Shown: in pieces, positions 1-7,037 of the stretch
Numbering within the stretch: position 1 is the stretch's first letter
Layout: every line of letters starts with the position of its first letter
Assembly: GCA_955651735.1 (NCBI GenBank)
Contig: CATPAM010000316.1
Location: forward strand, 1 to 15,239
From: Candidatus Acidiferrales bacterium
GTDB taxonomy: Bacteria > Acidobacteriota > Terriglobia > Acidiferrales > UBA7541
Reading direction: 5' to 3'
Length of the DNA: 15,239 bases
Notes under the pieces: model-generated
What the model was told of the DNA's origin: nothing
Databases searched by the model: none
The model's input: the letters and a program-made list of their open reading frames with translations, nothing else
Position numbers and translations under genes: made by a program

Positions 1-653
1 ATCCACCACAGGGTGGGAATGCGTAGGATGGTCCACATCGAGCTGCGGGACAGCGCAGCGGGATGAATTTCGCTGGCGCCGCGCTCAGGTTCAGGCAGCA
101 GCAGTAATAGGGGAACCAGGAGCAGCGCGGGCGCGGCGGCCAGGACCATCGCGGCGCGCCAGCCATAAGCCTGGGCCAGAGGTCCGCTGAAGAAGAAACT
201 GAGCGCACCGCCGACCGGCACCCCCAACATGAAAAGTGCGAGGACGCGAGAACGCTTGTCCGGCGGGAAGAGGTCACCAAGCCAACTGGTTGCCGCGGGA
301 GCGCAGCCCGCTTCACCGACGCCGACGCCGACACGTGAGAACAGCAGCATGGTGAAGCTGCCGGCGAAGGCGGCGGACGCGGTCAGTGAAGACCAGATGA
401 CGACGGCTGCAGCGAGGAGCTTCTTGCGACTGGCGGAATCGGCAATGCGGCCGAGGGGCAGGCCGACCAGCGCGTAAATCCAGATGAAAACACTGCCGAG
501 GAGGCCGATCTGCGTGTCGGTGAGATGGAACTCTTTGCGGATGGGCTCGGTGAGAGCGCCGGGAACGTGGCGGTCGTAGAAATTCAGCGCGTTGATCGCG
601 AAGAGAACGAGGGCGGAGAAGAGCAAGCGAGTCGAGCTGGATTTTTGGGTCAC
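1..653 (-). CDS. MFS transporter, Spinster-like (3' end cut by window edge)
   Basis: This is the N-terminal 217 codons of a major facilitator superfamily permease; the remainder lies beyond base 1. Hydrophobic segments cover about residues 10-28, 48-68, 78-98, 100-122, 138-158 and 167-186, which is half of a 12-helix fold. Visible motifs are NFYDRHV at 24-30 (the N-x-x-D-R motif ending helix 1 in Spinster-like and related carriers), the MFS motif A GRIADSASRKK at 68-78 in the helix 2-3 loop, and a glycine-rich GVGVGEAG at 109-116. Start: the GTG at 653-651 is the first usable start after an in-frame TAG four codons upstream; no good Shine-Dalgarno is seen. The substrate cannot be predicted; family members carry organic anions, sugars or lipids. 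The VOC gene lies upstream on the same strand, with a strong hairpin between them. Confidence 0.85.
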   Translation of the reverse strand, partial: MTQKSSSTRLLFSALVLFAINALNFYDRHVPGALTEPIRKEFHLTDTQIGLLGSVFIWIYALVGLPLGRIADSASRKKLLAAAVVIWSSLTASAAFAGSFTMLLFSRVGVGVGEAGCAPAATSWLGDLFPPDKRSRVLALFMLGVPVGGALSFFFSGPLAQAYGWRAAMVLAAAPALLLVPLLLLLPEPERGASEIHPAALSRSSMWTILRIPTLWW

Positions 654-737
654 GTGCGCATGCTAGCAGAGGAGGAAGTTGCGAGTCGACAACGGATGGC
701 GGGACGCGGAACAGAGAAAGGTCTGTAGAGACAGCAC

Positions 738-765
738 TGCCCGCCCGATCGGTGCCGGGCGGGCA
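738..765 (-). terminator. GC-rich hairpin downstream of the VOC gene
   Basis: A perfect 10-bp inverted repeat (TGCCCGCCCG at 738-747 against CGGGCGGGCA at 756-765) with an 8-nt loop sits 20 nt past the VOC stop and about 85 nt before the MFS start. No clear U-run follows on the minus strand, so it is either a non-canonical terminator or a folded intergenic RNA separating the two genes. Confidence 0.5.
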
Positions 766-785
766 ATGCATCCGCAGTTTTCGGA

Positions 786-1277
786 TTAGCTGGGCTGGCC
801 GGCGGCCTTGGCCATCTGCTTGGACCACTCTTCGGAGCGGCGCTGCATCTCTTCCGGAGCAACGTCCTCGATGTGCGTGGCTACGCCCCACTGATGCCCG
901 AAGGGGTCGGTGAACTTGCCGTAGCGGTCTCCCCAAAACATGTTACTGGGCGGCATGTCCGCGCGGGCACCGGCTTTTACGGCGCGATTGAACGCTGTGT
1001 CCACGTCTTGGGTGTAGACGAATAGAGATGATGAGTGAAGCGCGGATGGATTGGGCGCGACGGACATTCCGGGGTATTCATCGCCGATCATGAAGCGCGA
1101 ATCGCCGATCTGTAGCTCGGCATGCATTACTTTGCCGCCGGGACCGGCCATGCGCATGATTTCCTTGGCGCCGAGAGCTTCCTTGTAGAAGTCGATGGCG
1201 CGGGCGGCATCACGGCAAGTGAGCTGCGGGGTGATGGAATGGTAGCCTTCGGGAATGGAACGAACGTTTGCTGACAT
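786..1277 (-). CDS. VOC-family (glyoxalase/PhnB-like) protein
   Basis: A 163-residue vicinal-oxygen-chelate protein of the PhnB/glyoxalase-bleomycin-resistance type. Two beta-alpha-beta modules are visible: YHSITPQLTCRDAARAIDFY (residues 12-31) leading to MHAELQIGDSRFMIGDE (51-67), and LFVYTQDVDTAFNRAVKAGA (85-104) leading to FWGDRYGKFTDPFGHQW (114-130). Candidate metal or substrate residues are H52, E54 and H128. The DPFGHQW segment and the PEEMQRR tail at 141-147 are typical of a widespread VOC subgroup of unknown substrate. Start: the ATG is preceded by a strong GGAGG at 1284-1288, 6 nt away. It is probably a small cytosolic enzyme or resistance factor; the reaction cannot be read from the sequence. 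Confidence 0.9.
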   Translation of the reverse strand: MSANVRSIPEGYHSITPQLTCRDAARAIDFYKEALGAKEIMRMAGPGGKVMHAELQIGDSRFMIGDEYPGMSVAPNPSALHSSSLFVYTQDVDTAFNRAVKAGARADMPPSNMFWGDRYGKFTDPFGHQWGVATHIEDVAPEEMQRRSEEWSKQMAKAAGQPS

Positions 1278-1283
1278 TAGAAA

Positions 1284-1288
1284 CCTCC
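1284..1288 (-). promoter_or_regulatory. Ribosome binding site of the VOC gene
   Basis: GGAGG on the minus strand, 6 nt before the ATG at 1277, fixes the start. Confidence 0.8.
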
Positions 1289-1413
1289 AGGGAGCTTGAA
1301 CGTGCGCGCACAGTTGGTTGGGAGAAGCTCGTGCGCGTAATGGGGTAGATAACCTCGGTGCGTGTGGGAAGTCAAGGGCTTTACTCTATGGCTTCGCGGA
1401 GGCGGGCCGCAGC

Positions 1414-1457
1414 ACATAACCCTTGTGGATGCAATTGCCTACAATAGAGGGTTATGT
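1414..1457 (+). promoter_or_regulatory. 44-nt nested palindrome with embedded -10-like box upstream of the dinB-like gene
   Basis: Outer arms ACATAACCC (1414-1422) and GGGTTATGT (1449-1457) are perfect complements. Inside them TTGT (1423-1426) pairs with ACAA (1441-1444), leaving a 4-nt bulge on the right, and the centre holds the 8-bp palindrome GCAATTGC (1431-1438). A TACAAT -10-like hexamer (1440-1445) lies within the right half. This could be an operator overlapping the promoter of the gene starting at 1521 or a leader RNA hairpin. No convincing -35 box is seen. Confidence 0.5.
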
Positions 1458-1520
1458 TGGTTGACGCGACGGATTGACGGACCGAACATATCTGGAAATT
1501 CTGCGGCGGGAGACTTCATT

Positions 1521-2132
1521 ATGCGCTACGAATTCCTGGTGGAGACCTACGAAACCGAACGCGTGAAAGTTGTCAGCGTTTGGAGCGAGTTTCGCGATGA
1601 GGATTTGCCGGTGCGTCCGCGAGCGGATGACGCGCGCGGACGTAGCGTGCGGGAGCAGATGGTGCACCAATGCGTGAGCGAGGATTCGTGGTTTCGCACC
1701 ATGCTGGGAATCGAAGTGGGCGCGCCGCCGCTGCCGGGGCAGGAGACGCGGCTGGAATTTATCAAGCGCTATGCGGAAGACAGCGCGAAGCGGCTGCAGG
1801 CGCTGCGGGGAAAGCCGGAAAATTGGTTTGAGGAAGAAACGAAATTTTTTGATGTGGCGCGCTCGCGGGCCTGGGTGCTAACCCGGCGGCTGACACATAC
1901 ATCGCATCATCGCGGCCAGCAGATGGCCATGCTGCGCATGCTGCGACGCGATTTGCACAGCAATTATGGACCGACGGCGGACACCGGCGGCTTGATGCAG
2001 AATCACGCGCCGACGATTTATGCATACGACGGATTGGATGCGCTGCTGAAGGGCGAGGCAAGCGGCGGCGCGAAGAGGCCGTTGCCCGGGGCGAAGGGCG
2101 CAGCCGTGACGGAGCGGCCAGGACCCGGTTAG
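1521..2132 (+). CDS. DinB/YfiT-family putative metal-dependent protein
   Basis: A 203-residue four-helix-bundle protein of the DinB superfamily. The metal-binding histidine triad is recognisable: H49 (in EQMVHQC) and H126 plus H130 in THTSHHRGQQ, the H-x3-H pattern of the family. Family members are often thiol-dependent transferases or hydrolases and are DNA-damage- or stress-inducible in Bacillus; the substrate here is unknown. Start: I chose the ATG at 1521 because GGGAGA (1508-1513) precedes it by 7 nt and the homologous fold begins there. An in-frame upstream ATG at 1362 would add 53 residues of arginine- and glycine-rich sequence running through the palindrome at 1414-1457 and is unlikely. 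The last 25 residues are a low-complexity Gly/Pro/Lys tail. The gene is divergent from the VOC gene and convergent with msrA. Confidence 0.85.
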   Translation: MRYEFLVETYETERVKVVSVWSEFRDEDLPVRPRADDARGRSVREQMVHQCVSEDSWFRTMLGIEVGAPPLPGQETRLEFIKRYAEDSAKRLQALRGKPENWFEEETKFFDVARSRAWVLTRRLTHTSHHRGQQMAMLRMLRRDLHSNYGPTADTGGLMQNHAPTIYAYDGLDALLKGEASGGAKRPLPGAKGAAVTERPGPG

Positions 2133-2209
2133 TTGGCCAGCGCTCGCATAGACCGCAAAAGCGGCGCCCAACCGCTGCACTCCGAAAAATGCGTGCTCCG
2201 GAAATTTGA

Positions 2210-2902
2210 TCAGTTTCGGTACAGACCCGGGAATTGCTTTTTCAGGTGCTCTAGTTTGGGGAGATCGTTGTAGACGATGTAGGGTTGGTCGGTGTGGGTC
2301 TGCAAGTAGTCCTGATGATAGTCCTCGGCACGAAAAAAGGCCTTGAAGGGCACAACCTCGGTGACAATTTTGCGGGGATAGACCTTGGCGGAATCGAGCT
2401 GCTCGATGTAAGCGGCGGCGATGCGCTGCTGTTCGTCGTTGGAATAGAAAATGGCGGAGCGATATTGCGTGCCGTCGTCTGGGCCTTGGCGATTGAACTG
2501 CGTGGGATCGTGCGCAACAGAGAAAAAGATCATCAGGATCTGACCGTAGGAAATTTGCGAGGGATCAAAGGTGATGCTGACGGACTCCGCATGGCCGGAG
2601 AGGCCGCTGCTGACCATCTCGTAGCTGGGTGAATTGATGTGGCCGCCGGAGTAGCCCGCGGTCACGGAGCGGACGCCTTTGAGGTGCTCGAACACGGCTT
2701 GCACGCCCCAGAAACAGCCGCCGGCGAGAACCGCAGTCTGCTGTGACTTCCTGGTGGCGAGCGCAGCATCGACGACCGGCTTTGGGAATGGGTAATGTGG
2801 CTCGGTGGCGGGTCGGGCGCCGATCAAGCGCACAGCATTCCACGCGAAAAAGGCGGTGATGACGGCGATGGCTAAGGTGCGTCCGATGGTAGGACTGCGC
2901 AC
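2210..2902 (-). CDS. msrA: Peptide-methionine (S)-S-oxide reductase, membrane-anchored/exported
   Basis: A 230-residue MsrA, reducing methionine S-sulfoxide in oxidised proteins. The catalytic motif GGCFWG is at 61-66 (nucleophile C63), followed by TAGYSGGH, GHAESV, the GPDDGTQYRS segment and AEDYHQDY, all family signatures. An N-terminal hydrophobic stretch (about 10-29, before ARPATEPHYPFP) looks like a signal anchor or signal peptide, which places the enzyme at the membrane or in the periplasm. C63 is the only cysteine, so the usual C-terminal resolving cysteine is absent; recycling would need a direct reductant. Start: GTG at 2902-2900, supported by GGAG at 2910-2913, 7 nt away. It lies 119 nt downstream of the SodC-like gene on the same strand, so the two may be co-transcribed as an envelope oxidative-stress pair. 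Confidence 0.92.
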   Translation of the reverse strand: MRSPTIGRTLAIAVITAFFAWNAVRLIGARPATEPHYPFPKPVVDAALATRKSQQTAVLAGGCFWGVQAVFEHLKGVRSVTAGYSGGHINSPSYEMVSSGLSGHAESVSITFDPSQISYGQILMIFFSVAHDPTQFNRQGPDDGTQYRSAIFYSNDEQQRIAAAYIEQLDSAKVYPRKIVTEVVPFKAFFRAEDYHQDYLQTHTDQPYIVYNDLPKLEHLKKQFPGLYRN

Positions 2903-3021
2903 GGTTTCGCTCCAGTTGGATCAGAAGCGAAGCGGGGCACGCCTGCCTGCGCAGGCCGAGGCGCACCCCCACAACGCTGCTATTGAAGTATACGCTGGTG
3001 CCGCTGCGTTGGATGATGGCG

Positions 3022-3543
3022 CTATTGGGGCTTGCTGATTACACCGCAAGCGATGCGCGGAGGGGCGGCGCTCGAAGTTCCGCCAGCGACGGCGTGAATG
3101 ACGATAGCGGTCCCGCCGTTGCTGAAGACAGAATGCTCGTCAGTGCCGAGAGTGACATGGGGAGCGACTACCGTCGCATGGCCAGTTCCGTCGGCAGCCA
3201 CGATCAGGGAAAAGTCCGGAATGTCTCCGGCGGGCATACCCATGTGATCGGCGTGGCCGGAGGCGCCGTTGAAGTGCGGGCCCGCGGACTTGAAGTCAGG
3301 TGCCTCGCACTTGGGGTTCTGATGGATGTGCAGAGAATGCTCGCCCGGCGGCAAGCCTTTGACGTCCAGCTTGATTCTCACGCCATGCGCGGCTTGGCTG
3401 AGCACGGCGGTGGCGATGTTTTGACCCTGGGCGTCTTTGATTTCCACGGTGACAGGTTTGGAAGGGGCCGCGCTGCGGGCTTGCACGGCGGCAATGCCGC
3501 CGGCGAGAACCACTACGCACAAAACACTGGCAATCGTTTTCAT
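3022..3543 (-). CDS. Exported Cu/Zn superoxide dismutase-like protein
   Basis: A 173-residue SodC-family protein with an N-terminal signal sequence (about residues 1-22, hydrophobic VLCVVVLAGGIAAV). Copper ligands are in place: H72 and H74 (LHIH), H90 (GPHFN) and H150 (VIHA). The structural disulfide cysteines C79 and C166 and the active-site arginine R163 (PPRIACGV) are also present. The zinc site is odd: D107 is present in AGDIPDF, but the histidine normally three residues before it is P104, and the electrostatic loop between H150 and R163 is short and lacks the usual Asp pair. Start: ATG at 3543 with GAGGAA at 3546-3551; an in-frame upstream ATG at 3600 is rejected because it lacks this and would bury the signal peptide. 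It is probably periplasmic or secreted; dismutase activity should be regarded as likely, not certain. Confidence 0.88.
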   Translation of the reverse strand: MKTIASVLCVVVLAGGIAAVQARSAAPSKPVTVEIKDAQGQNIATAVLSQAAHGVRIKLDVKGLPPGEHSLHIHQNPKCEAPDFKSAGPHFNGASGHADHMGMPAGDIPDFSLIVAADGTGHATVVAPHVTLGTDEHSVFSNGGTAIVIHAVAGGTSSAAPPRIACGVISKPQ

Positions 3544-3645
3544 CGTTCCTCGCTTTAGTTGTGGGTCGAATGATCCCGCAGTCGCAGGACGGACAATCAC
3601 TATTCCACCCTAGCGAAGTAAGACGAATTCTGAAACACGCTGTAG

Positions 3646-3660
3646 CCAGTCGGATACTGG
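3646..3660. promoter_or_regulatory. Small dyad in the sodC-like / sorbosone dehydrogenase divergent region
   Basis: CCAGT-cggat-ACTGG is a perfect 5-bp inverted repeat with a 5-nt spacer, lying in the 186-bp region between the two divergent starts. It could be an operator half-site pair; such short dyads also arise by chance. Confidence 0.2.
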
Positions 3661-3729
3661 GGCGAAGAGTAGAAAAGGGCGGGGAGATAAGGCATGCTAG
3701 GGAGCCCAACCAACCTGAGGGAGACGATC

Positions 3730-4929
3730 ATGCCTTCGCGAATTCAAGTTTGCATTTGCCTGGCGCTGCTTTTCTGCGCACCCACCATCATCGCCGCACA
3801 GGTGACGCATGGAAAAAAGCCGCAGTTGCCTCCGCCCTACGCGACGAAATCGTCGGCGAACTCGCCCAGCGAGGTGAAGCCTGCGGCAGGATTCCTGCCT
3901 ATCGTTCCGGCGGGATTCAAAATAAATGTCTTTGCGACCGGATTCAAAAGGCCCCGCTGGCTAATTGTCGCGCCGAATGGGGATATTTTCCTGGCGGACA
4001 TGGGCTCAGGTGAGATCGTCATATTGCGCGACCCGCAAAACACCGGCGGGGTACAGGCGCGGGAGAATTTCGTGGTCGGTTTGACCCGGCCATTCGGGAT
4101 CGCGTTCCACGATGACTACGTTTACGTCGGGGAAATGAGGGAACTGGTGCGCTTCAAGTACGATCCCAAGACGTCCAAGCGACTCGGCGAAGCCGAACAT
4201 CTGATGTATTTGCCGGGCGGCGGGCACGACACGCGATCGGTGGTTTTCTCGAAGGACGGCAAGCACGTGTTTGTCGGCGTGGGATCGGAGTCGAATGTGA
4301 GTCCGGGAGAGGCGCCGATTCGCGCGGCGGTAACCATTTGCGATCCTGACGGCAAGAATGCGAGACAGTTCGCGACCGGACTGCGTAATCCGGTGGGTTT
4401 GGCGCTGGAGCCGGTGACGGGTAAGGTGTGGGCGTCGGTGAATGAACGGGATGAACTGGGAGACGACTTGCCGCCGGATTATTTCACGTCGTTGAAGGAC
4501 GGCGGCTTCTACGGTTGGCCGTACAGCTACATTGGCGACAGCGTCGACGCTCGCGTGAAGCCGCAGCGCCCGGACCTGGTGGCGAAGGCCATCGTGCCGG
4601 ATGTGTTGCTGGGATCGCACGTGGCGCCGCTGCAGTTTGCGTTCTACACCGGAACGCAATTTCCAGAAAGCTACCGAGGCGGTGCATTCGTGGCGGAACA
4701 CGGATCCTGGAACCGCTCCACGCGGGCGGGATACCAAATCGCATTCGTGGCCTTCAACAACGGGCAGCCTTCGGCCGATCCAGTGCCGTTTATGACTGGA
4801 CTTGTGCCTGATCCGTCGTCGGGCACGGCGTACGGACGCCCGGTCGGCGTGACCGTCGCGCCGGATGGCTCGCTGTTGGTGTCTGATGATGGCGCCAACG
4901 TGATTTACCGCATTGCGGTCGCGCACTAG
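3730..4929 (+). CDS. Secreted sorbosone dehydrogenase-family (PQQ-GDH-like) beta-propeller
   Basis: A 399-residue protein of the glucose/sorbosone dehydrogenase family, six-bladed propellers that often bind PQQ and oxidise sugars or aldoses in the periplasm. Residues 1-24 are a signal peptide (cut likely after IIAA). Family landmarks are GFKINVFATGFKRPRWLIV (62-80), GGGHDTRSVVF (163-173; H167 matches the catalytic-base histidine position of soluble PQQ glucose dehydrogenase), ATGLRNPVGLALEP (216-229), GGFYGWPYSYIG (258-269), AEHGSWNR (322-329) and PVGVTVAPDGSLLVSDD (371-387). Start: the ATG at 3730 follows GAGGGAGA (3717-3724); an ATG at 3694 in the same frame lacks a site and would put 12 residues before the signal peptide. 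Substrate and cofactor use are inferred from family only. Confidence 0.88.
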   Translation: MPSRIQVCICLALLFCAPTIIAAQVTHGKKPQLPPPYATKSSANSPSEVKPAAGFLPIVPAGFKINVFATGFKRPRWLIVAPNGDIFLADMGSGEIVILRDPQNTGGVQARENFVVGLTRPFGIAFHDDYVYVGEMRELVRFKYDPKTSKRLGEAEHLMYLPGGGHDTRSVVFSKDGKHVFVGVGSESNVSPGEAPIRAAVTICDPDGKNARQFATGLRNPVGLALEPVTGKVWASVNERDELGDDLPPDYFTSLKDGGFYGWPYSYIGDSVDARVKPQRPDLVAKAIVPDVLLGSHVAPLQFAFYTGTQFPESYRGGAFVAEHGSWNRSTRAGYQIAFVAFNNGQPSADPVPFMTGLVPDPSSGTAYGRPVGVTVAPDGSLLVSDDGANVIYRIAVAH

Positions 4930-5102
4930 GGTCCAGCAATTTGGGCGCGCTCCGAAGGGCGCTTGCAGGGCCATAACTTTGCCTTGCCCGGACGAAAAAG
5001 ACGGCGTGAATCGGTTCCGAGAGGGACCTCTAGCCAAGATACGGCGAGATTTCTTGTAGTCAAGCCATTTAGTTAACTTAAGAGGTAAAATAGTGCGGCG
5101 AA

Positions 5103-5121
5103 AATTCCCGATTTGGGAATT
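5103..5121 (-). terminator. Hairpin between convergent genes, probable terminator
   Basis: AATTCCC (5103-5109) and GGGAATT (5115-5121) form a perfect 7-bp stem with a 5-nt loop. Read on the minus strand, the 3' arm runs into TTTT, fitting a rho-independent terminator for the nickel permease gene ending at 5162; it may also stop plus-strand transcription from the propeller gene. A second weaker hairpin (stem GCGCTC / GGGCGC, loop CGAA, near 4946-4961) lies closer to the propeller gene. The rest of 4930-5161 includes an AT-rich pocket around 5066-5092 and no gene I can support. Confidence 0.5.
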
Positions 5122-5161
5122 CTTGCGTGGTGCTGTGTGCGATTAACGGGCGAGCGGGCGT

Positions 5162-5971
5162 TCAGCTCGGCTTCCAGTTGGGGTGCGCTGTGAACAGGCC
5201 GTCGACGAAGCCGATCTGGTAGCAGACGAAGAGGCCGAAGGCCAGACTCAAGATTCCGGAGCCGGTGACCAGGCTGCGATTCAGCCAGGCGAAGCGATAC
5301 CCTGCGAAGGAGAAGGGAAGCGCGATGATGCTGGTGATCAGCATCATGCCCGCGATGGTGCCAACGCCAAAAACCAACAGGTAGAGCACGGCCCACTTCG
5401 GATCGCGAATGGCGCTCAAGACCAGCAGCGCCACCGCCGCGGAACCGGCGAGGCCATGCACGACGCCGACGAAGAGAGGGCGCAGGGCTTGGTACCGGCC
5501 AAGGCCCGCGAACGATCGCTCCAGCGATTGCGGCGGCGCGAGGCTTCCGGCGTGGTGCTCGCTTGCCTGTCCGTGCGAATGCCAGTGGAAATGCAGGTTT
5601 GCGTCGTGCTGGTGAAGATGGGCGTGCTCTCCAGTGACAGGGGGATGGGCAGGAGAGAACTTCTCGCTCATCCATTTCATCGCGCCGGTAAGATTCACTA
5701 CGCCCAGCAGGATTAGCATTAAGCCGACGCAGAATTCCATGGTGAGTCCCACGCGAACGGGAATTGCCAGTCCAAATAAAATGATGGCCGCGCCGACGGC
5801 AAGGATCGTCAGCGTGTGGCCCAAGCCCCACAAAACCCCGATGAAAGCGGCTTTGGCGATGAAGCGTTCGCGGCTGACGATGGTGGAGACGGCGATGACG
5901 TGGTCCGGGTCGGTGGCATGCCGCATGCCCAGAAAGAAACCGATGGCGAGGATAGCTAATCCGCTAGGCAT
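5162..5971 (-). CDS. NiCoT/UreH-like nickel-cobalt permease
   Basis: A 269-residue integral membrane protein of the high-affinity nickel-transport family. The signature in helix I-II, GMRHATDPDH (residues 15-24, H-x5-H with two Asp), is the metal-selectivity motif of NiCoT carriers; a second conserved block is VVHGLAGSAAVALLVL (170-185). Hydrophobic segments lie at about 4-15, 41-70, 76-97, 166-187, 193-219 and 235-256. The central loop 116-140 carries ten histidines, a probable metal-binding loop. Start: the ATG at 5971 is where family similarity begins, but no good ribosome site precedes it; in-frame ATG 6007 and GTG 6031 are alternatives adding 12 or 20 residues. It lies 84 nt after the LysR gene on the same strand and may be co-transcribed. 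Ni versus Co specificity cannot be told. Confidence 0.85.
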   Translation of the reverse strand: MPSGLAILAIGFFLGMRHATDPDHVIAVSTIVSRERFIAKAAFIGVLWGLGHTLTILAVGAAIILFGLAIPVRVGLTMEFCVGLMLILLGVVNLTGAMKWMSEKFSPAHPPVTGEHAHLHQHDANLHFHWHSHGQASEHHAGSLAPPQSLERSFAGLGRYQALRPLFVGVVHGLAGSAAVALLVLSAIRDPKWAVLYLLVFGVGTIAGMMLITSIIALPFSFAGYRFAWLNRSLVTGSGILSLAFGLFVCYQIGFVDGLFTAHPNWKPS

Positions 5972-6055
5972 GATTTGCGCGCGAGATGGCTGCCGCCCTT
6001 GCAGCATACCGGAGATTGCGTGTGGGCGCACGCTTCGCGGGCGGACGAAAGCGAG

Positions 6056-6934
6056 CTATTCACCGTTGCGCAGGATTCTCATAAGTTCCGCCGCCGCATG
6101 TGGAAGGCGAGCGCCACGGCGAGAGACAAGGTAGACGTGGCGGGGCAAACTTAGTTGCCGCACCTTCACTTCCTTCATCCAGCCATGCTCGATCTCCCAT
6201 TGCGCGCACATACGCGGGACGATGGCTACGCCCATGCCCATCTGCACGAAGCGCTTGATGCTTTCGATGGTGGGCATTTCGATGGGCATGTTAAGCGCGA
6301 TGCGATGCCTGGCGAAAAGTTCGATGACGCGGCGGCGAAACGGAGATTCAACGATGTGCCCGATGAACGTTTCGTTGCCGAGATCCTCGACGTCCACCTC
6401 GCGGCGTTTGGCCAGCGGGTGTTTCAGCGGCACGACCAGCGTCAGCTCGTCCTTCCGGATTTCCGTGGCTTGCAACTGTGCGTCGCGCGGGACAAAGGAG
6501 ATGGCGCCAACATCGAGCCGATAATTCAATACTTCGTGGGGAATGTCGCGAGAGAACATGCGATGGACGCGCACCTGCACGCCGGGGTGCATCTCGCGGA
6601 ATTGCGAAAGTGCTGGGAGCAGCGCGTGGATGGAGCTTTCGTTCACGCCCAGGGAAAGCTCGCCGCGTTTGAGCCCTTCGAGCTCGCTGAGGCCCTTTTT
6701 CGCTTCCTCGCGCAGGTTCAGCAGGCGCTCGGCGTAGTCCTTTAGGAGCACACCGGCGTCCGTGAGGCGGACCGGCCGCGAGCCGCGCACGAACAGCGGT
6801 TGGCCCAGGGAGTCTTCCAGTTTGCGAATACCCAGGCTGATGGCCGGCTGCGTGCGATACAGGCGTTCGGCGGCACGCGAGAAGCTGCCCTCCTTGGCCA
6901 CCATCAGAAATACCTGCAATTCGCCGAGGTCCAC
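6056..6934 (-). CDS. LysR-family transcriptional regulator
   Basis: A 292-residue LysR-type regulator. The N-terminal winged helix-turn-helix spans about residues 1-62 (ELQVFLMVAKEGSFSRAAERL, then TQPAISLGIRKLEDSLGQPLF), a linker helix follows to about 90, and the remainder is the periplasmic-binding-like effector domain (starting ELSLGVNESSIHALLPAL). Start: GTG at 6934-6932 with GGGGAGG at 6939-6945, 4 nt away. Upstream in-frame codons would add a 22-residue hydrophobic leader, foreign to this family. Divergence from leuA, with a T-N11-A box between the genes, suggests that it controls leuAB and itself. The co-inducer is unknown; by position an isopropylmalate-type or leucine-pathway signal is plausible but is inference. 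The permease gene at 5162-5971 follows and may share its transcript. Confidence 0.92.
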   Translation of the reverse strand: MDLGELQVFLMVAKEGSFSRAAERLYRTQPAISLGIRKLEDSLGQPLFVRGSRPVRLTDAGVLLKDYAERLLNLREEAKKGLSELEGLKRGELSLGVNESSIHALLPALSQFREMHPGVQVRVHRMFSRDIPHEVLNYRLDVGAISFVPRDAQLQATEIRKDELTLVVPLKHPLAKRREVDVEDLGNETFIGHIVESPFRRRVIELFARHRIALNMPIEMPTIESIKRFVQMGMGVAIVPRMCAQWEIEHGWMKEVKVRQLSLPRHVYLVSRRGARLPHAAAELMRILRNGE

Positions 6935-6955
6935 GCTACCTCCCCGGGGATAAGT

Positions 6956-6970
6956 ATAAGGCAGTATTAT
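6956..6970. promoter_or_regulatory. LysR-type (T-N11-A) binding box
   Basis: ATAA-N7-TTAT, a perfect 4-bp dyad in the canonical 15-bp LysR box format with T6957 and A6969 eleven bases apart, lies in the 103-bp LysR/leuA divergent region. Further GATAA/TTATC copies at 6949-6953, 6967-6971, 6986-6990 and 7016-7020 could form the second, activation half-site. Confidence 0.55.
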
Positions 6971-6992
6971 CAAAAGTAGAATAAAGATAAAT

Positions 6993-7022
6993 TTGACCAA
7001 CGGTTCCGGCTCTGTTTATCTA
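6993..7022 (+). promoter_or_regulatory. Candidate leuA promoter
   Basis: TTGACC (6993-6998) matches the -35 consensus at five of six bases. Weak -10 candidates TTATCT (7016-7021) or TATCTA (7017-7022) follow at 17-18 bp. The predicted start near 7028 puts the LysR box centre close to -65, a usual LysR activation distance, but leaves only about 10 nt of leader, which would cut into the ribosome site AGGGAGA (7027-7033). Confidence 0.4.
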
Positions 7023-7037
7023 TCCTAGGGAGACTCT

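Noticed and set aside
313..936. Minus-strand open frame (207 codons) spanning the MFS start and VOC end
   Set aside because: It is out of frame with both recognisable genes and has an Arg-rich, featureless translation.
2153..2164. CCGC-AAAA-GCGG as terminator between the DinB-family gene and msrA
   Set aside because: Only a 4-bp stem and no T-run; too weak to call.
4006..5037. Long minus-strand open frame (343 codons) opposite the sorbosone dehydrogenase-like gene
   Set aside because: Arg/His-rich translation with no domain; it mirrors the codon structure of the well-supported plus-strand gene.
5054..5100. AT-rich stretch with TAAAAT and TTGAC-like words as a promoter
   Set aside because: The plus orientation would only lead into the antisense of the permease gene and no properly spaced -35 exists; kept only as an AT-rich intergenic pocket.
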